Source of the DNA: Omphiscola glabra
Lineage: Eukaryota > Mollusca > Gastropoda > Lymnaeidae
Reading direction: 5' to 3'
NCBI GenBank assembly: GCA_964017045.1
Contig: OZ024794.1
Location: 56,371,108 to 56,435,107, forward strand
DNA length: 64,000 nt
Below, piece by piece: positions 25,807-36,800 of this stretch (positions are counted from its first letter, which is position 1; the number at the start of each line of letters is the position of its first letter). Both the position numbers and the translations under genes were made by a program. The notes under the pieces were generated by a model. It searched no databases. It saw nothing but the letters and a program-made list of their open reading frames with translations, and was not told where the DNA came from.

Positions 25807-28800
25807 CTAACCTCGTTGCAGGAGCATCTCAAGCAAACACTCCAGAGAGGACTGAAACAGGTCGTCTCGTAGCATGGCATCTCCACTTTCCATTGTATCA
25901 ACAGACATCACGTCCACAGACACCGCTCTCGTCATGCCACTCACAGGCGAACTGACCAAATCCCGCGCGCTCATCATATCTTGTGACGTCTGGCGTTGTG
26001 CTACAGACGGAAGCGTCAGCGCGTATAAAGGGATTTTTGGGGTCTCTTTTGTAGTGACCATTGGTTTGATGTTGCGTCCTTGATTCCTGAAGAATTCGCT
26101 CAAAACATCCTCATTAGAGACCGACTTAATGTCAATGACGCAGCCACCACTACTACTCCCAGCCTTGTCTTTAAACGTTATCTCACTGCTGTATTCTCCA
26201 CTGCTGGTCTCGTCCGAAGACGCATCATCTTGCCTACCAGAACTGCAAACCTCGTAGTTGCCTTGTCCTGTTATTTTTGCACACAACTCCATTTTATCAA
26301 GACGTGTTTTTAACCGGGAATTCCTGGGAGGCGTGATTATTTTTTCGTGTGCCCTCTGAAAGGGTTTAACGAGGTGGGGTGGGCGTCGCTCACTTTTGCT
26401 ACTGTCCGATGCTTGCTTCGGGTTTTGAATGTCTTTAGATCGTGAAATTTTTTCACGATATGAGAAGGCGTGTTGGTTTTTCTTTCGATTTTTCTTTTGT
26501 TTTAACACACCCCTGATCCTACTATTTTTTAGTTTTAATGAAGCATTCACCGGGCCCTCAAACGTGTTGACACTTTCATTGAAACTGTGCTCGCTTTTAA
26601 TGGGAGTTGGTATCACAGAGCTCCTGTCTTGTGTGTCAGCACTGGAGCTGCCGGCGTGTATTCTCCCGCGTATAAATGCGTACGCTGTTTTCAATTTCGG
26701 ATTTCTTACACCCCGCCTGGGATCCACAACCATCTGAACAGTTGTCGCCATATCGTCGTCAGAATTATTTATTGCAGAACGAGACGCTGTAGTCTTGGTA
26801 GAGTTGAGATGTTTTCTTATCCACTCATTATCGACTGCATGCCTGGAAATATATTCTATAAACGAGATGTCAGACTTTTCTCCAGACGCCAGTTCTCTGT
26901 CGTAAATTTCATTAGTTTCAACGAAGCTAACTTCTTGGGGACAGTCTTCCATAACAGATTTATAAATTTCCGACGGATACTTTTGAGCACAAAGATAATT
27001 TCTTGGGAAAACTTCAACGTTGTTCGACTCGTCTTGTAATCCTTTATTATCGGTCGTGTTACTAGCACTAGACTCCATATCTTCATCTCGTGTAGGTTCG
27101 CTTGACTTTATGGAAGTAACCATTTTTGTCACCACGTTTGTGAACCACGTCCAGCCTGAACTTGGGGCGCCGTGACTAACACAAGCATCTTTGTGAGAAT
27201 AAGAATCTTCCTTCTTGCACAATTCCCAAGATTGCTTGGACTCGATGGAGTTATAGTCGTCCCCAAGAGATTTGTGTTGAATGGGCTCATCGATGTTAAC
27301 TTCAAAACCAAGAATCTGATGCTGTGATACAACTTCGGGATTTTGTGATATAACTTCATGATGCTGTGATACAACTTTGTGAGGGTGCGACTCAAGAGGG
27401 GCATCTGTCGTATTAAAGGGTCTGTAAACTTGAGAGCCTTGATCGCATAATTTAACATTGCTTATCTGAGCCTTGAATTGAGTATCAGGAACAGAATGAA
27501 AACTGTCAAATTTAGGTCTTTTATTTCTGCATTCTGTGCTAAGGTTTTCGTTAACTTCTCTACCTAACACAAGACGAACACTGTGCTCTGGTGTCTGGCT
27601 AGCAGCAGACAGCAAAATGTTACATTCTTTTTTACCCCATTTCCCAAGCATGTTGAGCCACCTCTCCACAGCAATTTTGTTTTCTGAATTCCAATCTTCG
27701 ATCTTCTCTTGCCGTGACTGGACATGTTTGCGAATGTTCCTTTTCACACCAGTGAGGCTGCTATTAATTTTACGGACCAATGACAGCTGCTTTGCTCTTA
27801 AACCCAGGTCGTCATTTACCTGCTCTGTTTTTGTCATTGATTCCGACATGTCGTGTGGCAGATTTCCATTTGCTTGTAATGACGTTAAGCTATCATATAT
27901 TTTTATAGCATATGTGTCCAAGGCCAAGCTGGCTATTTCCGAAGCCGTGTCAGAGCTGTAATGTTCTATTGGCGGGAAATCTAATTCTCCGTCGAGCAGG
28001 TTGGGATCATGAAATTCTTCTTCCGATTCCTCTTGGTCAAAGAATATATTCACACGACTATGCGAATGAGCAAAAGAGAGATCAGTACACGATTGACTTA
28101 GATTATCTTGTGAAACGTTTGGTCCGATTTCACTTTCAGTACTAATGTAGTCTTCTTTTACGCCGTCATCTTTCACTTCATTTTTGTATTTGGGAGACAT
28201 TTCATGTTCGAGGGTAATCTTTAAACCTCCACCTTCCCGAATTTTGTCTCGGTCTATTTTTGTATCTGATGACGCCAGAGCTCCACAACTGACATCAAAT
28301 ATGCTGGAATTTATGTCGCAGTAATTCCCATCCATGTCTTCAAATAACTTATATTTATCACAGCTGCATATGTCTTCCAAATGAGATGTTGGGTCGGTCA
28401 GGACGATGGCATCAGGTTTGTTGACAGCCGCTGGATACTTCACAATTTGTTTAGACTCTTCTCCGCTGGAGTGCACCGCGCCTTCCACACATTGATGTTT
28501 TGTTGACAGCATGGATTCAATGTTGATATCAACAAGACGTTGCCAGCATGTTAGAGGATCCCGTGTCAGTCTCTTCAAGTTTGCATTCTGCAGGTTAAAT
28601 TCGTGTCCCTTCCACGACTTCACTTTGTCGAATTGCCCTCCGAAATGTGAATGTGACTCATGAAGAGAAGTGTCCGAGTTCAAGTCCAGTTCATCGCAAA
28701 CACTTCTGTCTCCCACTTCAAAATTACCATACTCCAATTCACATACGATATTCTCATCAATATTTTCAATATCCGCAATATTTATAAGACTCTCAACATC

Positions 28801-30741
28801 AGCTTTCTCCATATTACTTAAAAAGTTCTCAGCACTGCATTCTTCTAGCCCCCATTTGCTTCCTAGGTCTCCTGAGCAACACACCTTTATTTTTCCTCCA
28901 TCGTTTGTGATGGAATATGTAGAGGTAAGATACTCTTTCATTGTGCTTATGGTGTCACTACCGGAACACACAGTATAGGACAGAACAGCCGGGTTCTTCT
29001 GGTTATATTCAAAGGCACCAGCGTCAACAACACATACATTTTTATTCAGAGATTTCTCCACATTTTCATGATTGTAATTTTCACTACCTATATCGTCGCA
29101 CGAAAATTCCAGAGCGCCATCTGTGTTTATTATTTCATTGTTAATGCAAGTGTTTAAATCTGACATACCTCTTAGATGTACAGCCACGTCTTGTGACGTA
29201 GTTTCTAGTTCACTTTCGCAATGATATGTTATCTCAGTTCCATTGACGAAATCTGGCCCGTGATGTATTACCAAACTCAAAGCTCTAACAGTTTCTGAAT
29301 TGTCGTCAGTACAAATACGATTATCAGATTCTTTAAGTCCATGATAATTTTCTTTAAGCTGCTGCGAAAACGGGGAGGCAAGATCGCCTTTTATTTCATC
29401 TGAAATATCGCTGTGCGCATATGGTTCATAAGTCTCGTGAACTCTAGGCTGACAGTTCAGTTGTGGACTGGGGTGTTCGTAGTCTTCTTTGTCATTGCAG
29501 TAATGTCCAGCCTGCCGCGCCGACCTGTTTAAAAAATGGCTTTCATGACGATCTTCGACCAAGCAATGGCCAGCAACGATTTCTGGCAGCGTTACATTGT
29601 CTACTACTTTATTCATTGTTTCACTTCTGCTTGTCTCTAATTCCGTCAGGTTTGAGTCTAATGGAATATCACTTAATCGTTCTGAAAATAAAACATTTGG
29701 AAGTTGATACGTCTTCTCTGTAGGAAAGACAGCCACACCATCGTTATCATCAGAACAGAGCTCCGGGCAAGTTTCGTCGTCAAAAGACAAGTCCCAGTCG
29801 CCTTCTCCGTCTATGTCTGTTTCCCTGAGCGTGTTTTCATTGAGAGAGCACGGAAGACCGTCAGTGTGAGTGACAATACCACTGTCATCAAATCTTGAGC
29901 AGTTCTTTTCGCTGTACGCATCAAAAGTGTTTTCTACGTCTTGTGAGACGCGTAAAGTGCCATGACTTAATTTGAAGTCTGCATTGTTACAATCCGTACC
30001 AGTCGTCTGTTTTGTATCACAGACCAACGAAAATTCTGAGATTTTATCTTCAGTAGCTGCGTCTTTATCATATTCTCCCACCAAAACCCCAAAATGGTTT
30101 AAATTATATATTTTTCTTTGGTCATCCAGACATGATATACTGTTTTTATAGCAGTACGCTATCTGATAAGTACTGTCAGGTTCCTGTTCGAAATTTAGTT
30201 CACTCTCACACATGGCCATGTTGTAAATTGTTTGCGCATCGCTGTCGTTCAGGTTGTTAACTCCATCTTTGAAATCTGACAATAATTTAAAATCTACTTC
30301 ATTTGTAACAAACGTTTGGTGATCGCTGTCAGGTCTTACCTCCATATTTCCCTCAGTGTACATTCCCTCATTTAAACATATCGATTTATTGTGTTTCTCT
30401 TTCGAAGGAGTTTTCAATTCATTCTGTTCGTTCCCAAACATGCGCTCCATAGAATTGTCTCTGTCAAGATGATCATTTGAATTCTCAGTTACCAAATATT
30501 TATAGCAACCGCCAGAGACATCTAAAGTACCGCCACTCTCTGATATTTTATGACGAAGATATTCTGGCACACTGCCCAAGCGAACATTGAATCCACTGCC
30601 ATGACCTTTCTCTGCGGCGGTATCCGCTCCGTTAGAGAAGGACATGGAATTCAAGTTCATTTCCACCAGTCTTTTCCATGGGATCAGTGGATTTCTTGTG
30701 AGTATTTTCACGTCTGCAGCTTGTGCTATTGTCTCAGACAT
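25807..30741 (-). CDS. Large acidic protein of unknown function, 1644 residues, single open exon
   Basis: An uninterrupted 4,935-bp reading frame in AT-rich DNA, certainly coding but not recognised. Start ATG at 30741 (MSETIAQAADVKIL); 13 bp upstream is an AG after TATCAAC that could be an acceptor for a 5' UTR exon. The protein is rich in Asp, Glu, Ser and Asn. A motif of about 25 residues of form KxLTRxPLxxWxRLVxxNxxSM occurs twice, near residues 10–34 and 720–745. Other visible parts are a basic helical stretch near 975–1025 (KRNIRKHVQSRQEKIEDWN, then ERWLNMLGKWGKKE), an aromatic/amphipathic patch near 1195–1215 (SGWTWFTNVVTKMVTSI), and a Lys/Arg cluster near 1410 (KQKKNRKKNQ) that could be a nuclear signal. 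It ends in a leucine-rich SLECLLEMLLQRG. No signal peptide, membrane segment or enzyme motif. A candidate poly(A) signal (TTTATT on +) lies at 25549–25554. Confidence 0.88.
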   Translation of the reverse strand: MSETIAQAADVKILTRNPLIPWKRLVEMNLNSMSFSNGADTAAEKGHGSGFNVRLGSVPEYLRHKISESGGTLDVSGGCYKYLVTENSNDHLDRDNSMERMFGNEQNELKTPSKEKHNKSICLNEGMYTEGNMEVRPDSDHQTFVTNEVDFKLLSDFKDGVNNLNDSDAQTIYNMAMCESELNFEQEPDSTYQIAYCYKNSISCLDDQRKIYNLNHFGVLVGEYDKDAATEDKISEFSLVCDTKQTTGTDCNNADFKLSHGTLRVSQDVENTFDAYSEKNCSRFDDSGIVTHTDGLPCSLNENTLRETDIDGEGDWDLSFDDETCPELCSDDNDGVAVFPTEKTYQLPNVLFSERLSDIPLDSNLTELETSRSETMNKVVDNVTLPEIVAGHCLVEDRHESHFLNRSARQAGHYCNDKEDYEHPSPQLNCQPRVHETYEPYAHSDISDEIKGDLASPFSQQLKENYHGLKESDNRICTDDNSETVRALSLVIHHGPDFVNGTEITYHCESELETTSQDVAVHLRGMSDLNTCINNEIINTDGALEFSCDDIGSENYNHENVEKSLNKNVCVVDAGAFEYNQKNPAVLSYTVCSGSDTISTMKEYLTSTYSITNDGGKIKVCCSGDLGSKWGLEECSAENFLSNMEKADVESLINIADIENIDENIVCELEYGNFEVGDRSVCDELDLNSDTSLHESHSHFGGQFDKVKSWKGHEFNLQNANLKRLTRDPLTCWQRLVDINIESMLSTKHQCVEGAVHSSGEESKQIVKYPAAVNKPDAIVLTDPTSHLEDICSCDKYKLFEDMDGNYCDINSSIFDVSCGALASSDTKIDRDKIREGGGLKITLEHEMSPKYKNEVKDDGVKEDYISTESEIGPNVSQDNLSQSCTDLSFAHSHSRVNIFFDQEESEEEFHDPNLLDGELDFPPIEHYSSDTASEIASLALDTYAIKIYDSLTSLQANGNLPHDMSESMTKTEQVNDDLGLRAKQLSLVRKINSSLTGVKRNIRKHVQSRQEKIEDWNSENKIAVERWLNMLGKWGKKECNILLSAASQTPEHSVRLVLGREVNENLSTECRNKRPKFDSFHSVPDTQFKAQISNVKLCDQGSQVYRPFNTTDAPLESHPHKVVSQHHEVISQNPEVVSQHQILGFEVNIDEPIQHKSLGDDYNSIESKQSWELCKKEDSYSHKDACVSHGAPSSGWTWFTNVVTKMVTSIKSSEPTRDEDMESSASNTTDNKGLQDESNNVEVFPRNYLCAQKYPSEIYKSVMEDCPQEVSFVETNEIYDRELASGEKSDISFIEYISRHAVDNEWIRKHLNSTKTTASRSAINNSDDDMATTVQMVVDPRRGVRNPKLKTAYAFIRGRIHAGSSSADTQDRSSVIPTPIKSEHSFNESVNTFEGPVNASLKLKNSRIRGVLKQKKNRKKNQHAFSYREKISRSKDIQNPKQASDSSKSERRPPHLVKPFQRAHEKIITPPRNSRLKTRLDKMELCAKITGQGNYEVCSSGRQDDASSDETSSGEYSSEITFKDKAGSSSGGCVIDIKSVSNEDVLSEFFRNQGRNIKPMVTTKETPKIPLYALTLPSVAQRQTSQDMMSARDLVSSPVSGMTRAVSVDVMSVDTMESGDAMLRDDLFQSSLECLLEMLLQRG

Positions 30742-33700
30742 CTCAGTGTCTGTTGATATAGGACGTTAAATGAATTAAGTTACACTAAATTATTTAACTA
30801 TACGCCCGTTTAATTTGAAAGAATGTAAACTTAATGAGATCTTAGTTTTCAAATTTCGTACACAATAAATGTTAGTGTGCACTTAGATAACAGATACGTT
30901 AAAATAAAATATGACTTATTTTTTAACAAATAAATATAAGATTTGAACTTTCGAAACATATATTTTCTAAACGCCAATTCATTTTGGAAATAACTTCATT
31001 AAATTAAACGTCAAATAACAAAAAATTTACCAAAATCATGAAATTGCAGAGTTGCTAAATATTAATAAATAAGTAGCAACAGAGTCTGAGTCACAGATTC
31101 TAGTATTTGCAAAATCAACGTTTAGCATTTTTTACTAGCAATCTTTCATTAATGAAGTTATAGTCAGCTAAAGGAATCATTTTTTGAACTTCATTTTATG
31201 TTATTTAGTACGCACTTTTGAATGACGTAATAGAAATGACATGGATTTAATAGTAACTAGACCATCCCGCCTTAGGGGTTAGTTGCGCTTTAGAAATATT
31301 ATCAAATTTACTTCAGATAAACTCACTAATAAAACTTATCTAAACCAACTAAAAATGTCTGATTTTAAAAAAATAATCACTTTAATTTTTTTTTTCTTGT
31401 ATGGGAAATAATTATTTTTCAAAAATGGATGAAATATAGACACATTAGCAACTCTTTCTTTATTTGATCCCATTATGGTCTCCTCTCTTCTACCTCACCA
31501 CTCTTCTCATCTAACAGATCTCCACACCCTCTCTCCTCTACGCTCCATGAAATGGTCTCGTGTCCACGATAAGAGAACGCCTGAAAACAAACATTTGAAT
31601 GTTTTCATTATGTTTTTTTCACTTAAGACTTTGCACAATAATCAAACTTGATTTCACCAACAACTGACAAGTTATCACTGGCTAATCAGCGCTAATCAAT
31701 GATGATGTGACAAAATGACTAGACTATTCTCACAAAATATCACATGCTCATTTTGATGTACACGGGCCTACATCTGAAGTTATGTTGTAGAAATTGCTCC
31801 ACCAAAAAATCAACGTTACTTGGCCCGTAATTGTCAACTCATTGATGTTATTTTAATGTCAAAAGACACTAATAAGATTGGATCAAAGAACTGAAACAGT
31901 TGTGTCTTTTATATGTGAGTTTTATGGGGAATGGCATGGTTTTAATGACGTATCAACTTGTGGTGGTCAGGGGGTGATTAAGACCATCGAGGGGGGGAGC
32001 ATAATCAACAAAGCTATAGGTAAAAATAGCGGACAAGCAACAGCAATAAAATAGCCAATAAAACACCAATGTTATTGACATATTAGTTGTTATCAAATCA
32101 TTGCCAGTGGAAATCAGGCGATACTATACCGTAAAGCAGATCTGAGGTTTTTGGGGTCCTGAGAACTTTCCCATCTTGCCCAATGGCTCCTCCTACCTTG
32201 TCGTGGTCCTACTTTGATCTGTGCAATATTTTTTTTAAAAAAACGACTACGAGTCAATGTTCACTTATTATTGTTATTTAGCTAAAGTTGAACTAAGCCA
32301 TTTAACGTCCACGTGCACATCTTATCACACCACGATCAAAAGGCACGCGTGTTAAAATTCAAAAAGTATAAATTAAGGGGAAATACCGCTGTTGAAAAAC
32401 ACATCGATACATTTCATTGTAAGAAAGCAGGTTAATTTTAATGGTATGTGTAAAATATTGATAAATTACAAGGTTGCGTATTTTTGTTGAATTGTGGATT
32501 ATTTCATTCTATTGCAGATAACAAAGTTTCAACGTGTAATGTTTTTAAAACAAAATCTTTTTAAAACATATCATAACTGTTTATAAACGTTATATTTTTT
32601 ATAATTATCATAGACAATGTCTGGCAAAAAAATAATTTAATTCTTAGATAAACAAAGTAGAATTGAATATTTTTTATTCCTTCAGAGTTCTCAAAAAAAT
32701 ATTTAAACAAAATAAAATTCTACACTCTTCAAGAACAAGAAAACATGTGCAAATATTTTAATACTACATTTTATTCAGACTTTGCGAGATAAATTAAAGT
32801 TACATTTGGTTTCTATAATTTTAACTGTTGCTAAAGTAGGTATTAGATTGCAAGTGATCGGGAAACTCACTAGCACTCTTCTGGATCTCAGCGCTATCCC
32901 CACCTGTGACATGTCACTTCAGAAGCATTTTACGTTCCTGATGAAAAGAAAACTTAATGTCCTTAACTTAGTCGCTGTGATTTGCATAAGTTGCTAATAT
33001 TACATGTATGAAGGCAGTTAGTATTATGTTAACTATGTTTTAATCTCATAATGTTTTATTACATTTTGTATTAAAATATTTATACTCCCCCCCCCCCCCC
33101 AGTAGTGTGTAGGGCGTAGGCTAAATGAATATGATAATAAGTGGGAAAGACTACTATCAGGTTAGGTAGAATGAAAAAAGTGAAACAAAAGACATAACAA
33201 AACAACGAACGTGTCGGCAAGAAGCCTTCTTCAGCAGACAAACAACAGTAAAACAATGGTGGGGGTAAAGATCATTTTGAAGTCACACATTTTATATTGT
33301 ATATCATACATATGGAACCTGAAATTGACCGTGATGTTAAACTTTCTGTTGCGATGGACGTATTCTGACAAAAGATGACGTCACTTTTTAAAAACATTTA
33401 ATAGTTCAATAGTAAAATTTGTTTTAGATTAAATTTGAATTAGTTGTTAATTTTTGTTTACATTATTTTAGTTTGAAAGTGTGACGTACTGGGCTGGGGG
33501 GGGGGGGAGTCTGAGATTTGTGACTGGGGTGGTTTAGGGGGTAAATTTTTCACCCCAAATAGCGAGACGGCCCCTTGGCGGCAATGTATTATCCAAAAGG
33601 ACAGCAAGAGAAATGTAGCATACCATTAGTAGGTAAGAGAGGTCTTATAGGCAATAGTTTGAGGAAGAGAGGAAAAGTAAGTCCACGGTGATTGGTTGTG

Positions 33701-33879
33701 ACAAGGAGGACTCCGTAAATATCGTGTTCATTAGAGAAAAAAAAACAACGTTGTGATATACAGCCAGGCCTGTGTTTCGAAATGTTGAGCCAGTCCGGTT
33801 GTCATGGTATAAACACTGCCATTACGTCGCTCGACATTGGATTTGTTTTCTTCCATCAGGTAAGCTACCGCTTCATATA
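30742..33879. other. Divergent intergenic region between the 1644-residue gene and the Reeler gene
   Basis: AT-rich, no convincing exon. It includes a C-run at 33087–33100, a dispersed repeat at 33193–33260 and a G-run at 33496–33508. Promoters for both flanking genes should lie at its ends. Up to about 110 bp before 33880 there may be a 5' UTR exon with a donor CAG|GTAAGC at 33858–33863. Confidence 0.5.
33193..33260. repeat. Dispersed repeat shared with 58107–58170
   Basis: AACAAAACAACGAACGTGTC followed by GCAAGAAGCCTTCTTCAGCA is repeated at 58107–58170 in the same orientation with about 80–85% identity. The family was not identified. The pattern 'two-fold GAAG/CTTC next to ACGAACGTGTCG' resembles 3' ends of some retroelements, but this is a guess. 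Confidence 0.6.
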
Positions 33880-36800
33880 ATGTCGTTACGAGGATCACAT
33901 ATCGTCATTGCTAGTATATTCTTAATGGCTACCATAACTAAAGCTTGGCCTTCGGGAGCCCCAGCAGGAGCGTGCTCTAGCCTTGATCCAGACACACATG
34001 GCCCATCCACAGCTACTGGGACAGCGCCGTACGCCTTGACCTTCTCATCATCAACCTATCAGCCCAGTCAAGTTATTCAAGGTAACTCAACGTTAATGAA
34101 GCTCATCCCGTGTTCGTTATACAAAATATGTAGTCTTTGTGACATGTCATGACATGCTGAAACTAAACTTCCTGTCACTGTCATTCACAATAAAACATTG
34201 TTCATTATATGTATATAATGAACTGGTGGGGTGTCCTACATTATGGAGCAGGTGTGAACGCGTGCAGCTAATTAACCAAGGTTAACGAGTCCCATCCACC
34301 CGGATATATATATATATCCGGGTGGATGGGACTCGTTAACCTTGGTTGGCAACTCATCTAAGAGAAGGAAACTGAATTCAAACCCGGAGATGGAGTCCCG
34401 AAGGCGGATAACATTGATACAATGAAACATTCCGACGACACTGGTGCCAAGCTGTATCATTCACCTGATGTTTCATTGGGGTTATCCAGCGGCGTGAAGA
34501 GAGGCGATTTGCTTTTGGGAACCAGCTTATAATCCTAGATGAATAATCCCAGGCCTTGTGGATTTCATCCTGCGAATTCCACACCATCGTCACCTTGCCA
34601 CCAAAAAAAAAAATGTTTTAAAATGTATATATAGTTGCTTTGTTATGAAATTTGTTTGTAAAATCTAAAAAAAAGTTTCGCCATTTCACATGCTCTAAAA
34701 AAAACAAGACTTACTCTAGGTATATCATAGGGATATCAGCTAAGCTTATTTTCACTTAATTCCTTTGTACAAATTGTTATACTCATGCCTACCTATACTT
34801 GACAGTTAGACTCCAAGGTGCTGCTTTCAAAGGATTCCTGATTGTTGGCCGCAAAGTAGACGGCAGTTCAACGGATCCCGTAGGATTCTTCCAGAACCCA
34901 AGCTCTGACAGCAAGTTACAATGTCTTAACGGCACGGTATGTCCGCATCTGAAAACGTTGTGCTACGTCAGCATTATTTCAAGGCAAAGCATTTAATTTG
35001 CTTTTTAAAGATGTAATCGTAGGTTCGCCAGTTGTGGTGTGCCGGTATTAACGATAAATCGTTTTAATTTATTGCAGACCGGAAACGGAATCACACACAC
35101 AAATAATACGGTGAAGAATGATCTTACTTTTGATTGGAGGGCGCCAAGTACATCTGTTGGAAACATAGTCTTCCAGTGAGTTTATTGAGCGTTTTCCCAT
35201 TTTTGTCTATAAAGTTCATCGTGAAGTTTAGCTTCTTCAGAGAGTGAGTCTAATACATGACGTGCTTATGTATGTGTGTATGAATTGTGTGTGCATATGT
35301 GTCAGAAACGCTCGCAATGAGACATTCAATTTTTTAAAGACTTTCTTTCTACTCGCGTTTCTGGTTCTGGTAGGGTACGTTACTGCATCCATGTACTGGC
35401 ATATGTGCAATGGTTGGGGAAGCGATGCTGCAATCCTAACGGCTCCTAGCAGACAACAGGGCAGCCTTGAAGCTTTCGATAGATGTCGAGTTCACGGTGG
35501 TTTTGTAAAGGTGGTTCCATGCGATTATTGTGCGTGGGAAATTGATTGTTTATATTGCACTGTGTTACTTCGAGGCACAGTGAAGCATTTGCTATTGTTC
35601 CGGGTGTAATTGCTCATGGGGTTATCAGAGGTTAAGTCAGTGTTTAGTGAGTGTTTGGCTCTGATTAATCGAACTGGCTTCTGTGGGGTGAGATAATTGT
35701 TTGCAGGGATGGCCGGCACTAGCCCATGACCAATATATATATATAAGAATGTTAGGCGGATCTTTTCTCGTCCGTCTTTGAGGGAGGGGATGTAAAATCT
35801 ATTGAAGAGGCCATTAAGGTCTTAATGTTTAAGAGGGGATGTCAAATCTGTTTGTACGGCGTCTTTTGGAAAATTTTGACTCTCTAACTCGGTCGATTCA
35901 GTCTTCCTCGTGCTGAACTGAATGGTCGCATCTGTGTTGAGCTTGTATGTGGAATCGGCTGAGGAGGGGATGGGGGTAGTGAGCGATTGGGAAATAAGAA
36001 AAGGTGCTTAAATCAATTTTAAAAAGTCTCTGCAGAAAAAAAAATTAAATTATAAGGGAAAAAAGTTAATATCATCTACAATTCATTGGAATCCTTTGGC
36101 TTAATAGTGTGGCTTACTATTCTTCTTCAATTCTTTCGTTGCGTAATTCATTTTACGAAATTTCAAGAACATTATATTCTACTTTTCAATGCTTTTAATG
36201 TCGTCTTCGAAAGAAAGTCTTTTTTGGAATAAAATAATTCAAATATGGTTTTCCCCAAGTTCGATGAATTATTGGAGAGCTCTCGACTTGTAGGCTAACG
36301 ATCATCGTGGCATTTTTCTGGATTCTTGAATGCATGCTTCCTCAGACATGAAAACATGTACGGCTAGCCCGTAATTCATCGGTTTTTTATCTCACATGTT
36401 GGCATGTATGCTTCATTGCAATCTTGCATGATGCATGTTTGTGAGTTCGGTTCGGCAATCGGCATGAATAGAAAAGTTTTTTTAATGTATTTCCAATGAA
36501 CTATAAAGTGTATAGTATTTAATTAGCTTAATACAAATTTGATGATTAATAATTATAAGCCACCAGTAAACGTTTGGTTCCAGTGACAGAAACTATAATA
36601 CTAATATATATATATATGATATATATATATATCAATTTTCCAATTTGCAGTTACACGGTAGTCAGAGGCGGCGCACCCAGCACCACAAGTGACCCTAGTG
36701 ACTATTACAAAGATGAACAATCTGCAGCATTGAGTCCGAACAGCCAAGTTCTACAATTCCGTCAGGTGGGTCAGATAGATCAGGTGGGTCGGCTAAAATT

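Noticed and set aside
26080..30756. Several plus-strand open frames of 60–150 codons opposite the 1644-residue gene
   Set aside because: They are antisense shadows of a strongly coding minus-strand frame, with no domain resemblance.
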